Shown: one piece after another, positions 13,227-14,483 of the stretch
Numbering within the stretch: position 1 is the stretch's first letter
Layout of the letters: every line of letters starts with the position of its first letter
Assembly: GCA_015067375.1 (NCBI GenBank)
Contig: SVMQ01000031.1
Coordinates: forward strand, 1 to 14,483
DNA: 14,483 bases
Direction of reading: 5' to 3'
Source: Oscillospiraceae bacterium
GTDB taxonomy: Bacteria > Bacillota > Clostridia > Oscillospirales > Ruminococcaceae
The notes under the pieces: model-generated
What the model was told of the DNA's origin: nothing
Database searches by the model: none
Seen by the model: only the letters and a program-made list of their open reading frames with translations
Program-made: the position numbers and the translations under genes

Positions 13227-14348
13227 ATGAAAGCTATAGTTCACTTTTTCCTGCCGCTGTGCATCTTCTCGTTCATAGCATTCGGTCTGTCGCTGATATT
13301 CCTCGATCACAACAACATCAACGATACTCTCACTGAGGAGATAACCGTCATCACCGAGGAGTTCTCCAATATCGACGTATCATCGGACGGCATCAACATC
13401 CGCGTATTCCCCAGCGACCGTCACGATACGGTAGTCTATGCAAACGCTGGCGCACTTGACGAGATATCCGCCGTGGTAGCAAACGGCACTCTCTGCATCG
13501 ACTGCGAAAAGAACATAGATTCTTTCGATGACTTTGTCGATACATTCCGCGACAAAGGCAACAACTTCGTGGAGATAGCAGTACCCACAGCTGTCTACGA
13601 CAGCATCACAGCCAAGGTAAACGCAGGCGTTACCGAGATCATCGGCATCTCCGCCGAGGCTGTCGATCTGCGGCTCAATGCAGGAGACCTCACCTTTGCC
13701 GCACCCGAGGGCTATATCACTCCCATGCTCTGCGCAGAGCTTAATGCAGGCAACTGCACACTGTACAACGCACAGTCCGAGACATTCACACTGGATCTCA
13801 GCGCAGGCAACATGGACATTTACGGTCTGAGCGGCAACGGCAGCATCGACATGACCGCAGGAACAGTTTCCGCAAACTTTGCAAGACTGGACGGCGACAT
13901 CAATATCGACGCAAGCGCAGGCAGCGTAAACATCAACCTCCCCGTGGACGCATCCTTTGATGTATACTGTGAAAAGACCGCAGGCGATGTAACCATCAAG
14001 CACGGCAAGGTCAAGGATAGTCTTGACGACGGCGACAACAAGAGCGTGAACGGCGGTCAGTACGGCATAACCTGCGACCTCACCGCAGGCGAAGTCAACA
14101 TCACCGACAACATCAAAACAAAGACCGCACCTGCCATCCCCGAAGCAAAGCCTGTTGAAACCGCTGACAGCACAGTTGCAGCTATGTCCGCCGCTGTCAC
14201 GACAGCCATCCACAAGGAGCCTGTTATCAAAGCAGACGACGTAGAAGTATACGTTGACGAGGATGCAGGTCTTAGCTTCCCCTCCGTCAAAGTGGACGGC
14301 GACAATGTGAATGTTGACCTCGGCATAATCGAGGTAGACGTAAACTAA
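13227..14348 (+). CDS. DUF4097-family beta-repeat protein, membrane-anchored
   Basis: This is a 373-residue protein with an N-terminal membrane helix at about 5-26 (a signal anchor with no lipobox cysteine). The rest should lie outside the membrane. The body is a DUF4097/putative-adhesin beta-repeat region. An [NST]AG turn recurs at residues 132, 151, 173, 192, 210, 230, 251 and 286, each usually followed by an alternating hydrophobic strand such as NAGDLTF, SAGNMDI, TAGDVTI or TAGEVNI. This predicts a right-handed solenoid with rungs of about 20 residues. After residue 298 there is a Pro/Ala/Thr-rich stalk and a short acidic terminal segment (VYVDEDAGLSFPSVKVDGDN). An AAGGAGGT site overlaps the HAAS stop codon. 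Function in this family is poorly known; an envelope sensor or surface role is inferred. Confidence 0.88.
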   Translation: MKAIVHFFLPLCIFSFIAFGLSLIFLDHNNINDTLTEEITVITEEFSNIDVSSDGINIRVFPSDRHDTVVYANAGALDEISAVVANGTLCIDCEKNIDSFDDFVDTFRDKGNNFVEIAVPTAVYDSITAKVNAGVTEIIGISAEAVDLRLNAGDLTFAAPEGYITPMLCAELNAGNCTLYNAQSETFTLDLSAGNMDIYGLSGNGSIDMTAGTVSANFARLDGDINIDASAGSVNINLPVDASFDVYCEKTAGDVTIKHGKVKDSLDDGDNKSVNGGQYGITCDLTAGEVNITDNIKTKTAPAIPEAKPVETADSTVAAMSAAVTTAIHKEPVIKADDVEVYVDEDAGLSFPSVKVDGDNVNVDLGIIEVDVN

Positions 14349-14371
14349 CGAACTTTTACAACTGTCATAAA

Positions 14372-14430
14372 CGCACACCGTAACGAGGGCTGCACGAAAA
14401 ATGCAGCGGCAGCCCTCTACCACGGGTGCG
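14372..14430 (+). terminator. Long composite hairpin downstream of the DUF4097 gene
   Basis: GAGGGCTGC (14385-14393) pairs perfectly with GCAGCCCTC (14409-14417). Below a small internal loop, CGCAC-A-CCGT (14372-14381) pairs with ACGG-GTGCG (14422-14430) with one bulged A. An alternative GCTGC/GCAGC pairing inside the upper stem is mutually exclusive. No T-run follows, so it may be an inefficient terminator, a 3'-end stabiliser or an intercistronic control element. Confidence 0.55.
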
Positions 14431-14471
14431 CCAAAAATAAAGCCATATTTTGTAAAATAAGTCAATTTCTG

Positions 14472-14478
14472 AAAGGAG
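14472..14478 (+). promoter_or_regulatory. Ribosome binding site of a gene starting beyond the window
   Basis: AAAGGAG is followed by TAATT to the window end, so a start codon at or just after the edge would have ideal spacing. It implies another rightward gene directly downstream, 135 bases after the DUF4097 stop. No good separate promoter is visible between them. Confidence 0.6.
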
Positions 14479-14483
14479 TAATT

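Noticed and set aside
13705..14110. Repeated GCAGG-type DNA words in the DUF4097 gene that might suggest a CRISPR or tandem DNA repeat
   Set aside because: They encode the [NST]AG turns in frame; the intervals and flanking bases vary, as expected for protein repeats.
13380..14465. Open frame of 361 codons on the minus strand opposite the DUF4097 gene
   Set aside because: Its Cys/Val/Gly-rich pattern mirrors the Asp/Asn/Ala-rich repeats of the real gene, and it has no supporting start signals.

Overview
The window looks like chromosomal DNA of a Clostridia-class Firmicute. Moderate GC, strong AAGGAGG-type ribosome sites, a HemZ/Rel/RecJ neighbourhood and a PadR-HAAS-DUF4097 cassette suggest the Ruminococcus/Oscillospiraceae side of the class. 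This assignment is inference from protein character, because there is no rRNA or other marker here. I see no tRNA, rRNA, insertion sequence, phage gene or CRISPR array.

Positions 1-11454 form one long leftward (minus-strand) gene train. In transcription order it holds purB (adenylosuccinate lyase), recJ (single-strand DNA exonuclease), a bifunctional rel ((p)ppGpp synthetase/hydrolase), a membrane-tethered GIY-YIG protein, a small AT-rich cysteine-rich ORF, an MBL-fold hydrolase, a small three-helix membrane protein, a maltodextrin-type solute-binding lipoprotein, a cytoplasmic type I pullulanase and the first 251 codons of hemZ. Most joints are tight: stop and start overlap or are separated by 1-13 bases at purB/recJ, rel/GIY-YIG, MBL/membrane protein, binding protein/pullulanase and pullulanase/hemZ. 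recJ, rel, an MBL hydrolase and hemZ are commonly neighbours in Clostridia. Here that backbone appears to be interrupted by a starch/glycogen pair (binding lipoprotein plus pullulanase) and by the GIY-YIG and cysteine-rich genes.

Positions 11455-11850 are a divergent control region. A leftward promoter serves purB and a rightward promoter serves padR. The rightward side carries two near-identical 24-bp operator-like repeats. One overlaps the promoter and the other lies downstream of a terminator-like hairpin, just before the padR ribosome site.

Positions 11851-14348 are a rightward operon: a PadR repressor, an HAAS/DUF1700 membrane protein with an unusual internally duplicated Pro/Gln-rich linker, and an anchored DUF4097 beta-repeat protein. 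By analogy with similar cassettes this is a self-regulated envelope-associated system. A long composite hairpin and a strong ribosome site at the very end show that another gene probably begins just past the window.

The most unusual non-coding signal is a perfect 11-bp inverted repeat at the start of the solute-binding lipoprotein gene. It places the Shine-Dalgarno in a 4-base loop and the start codon at the foot of the stem.
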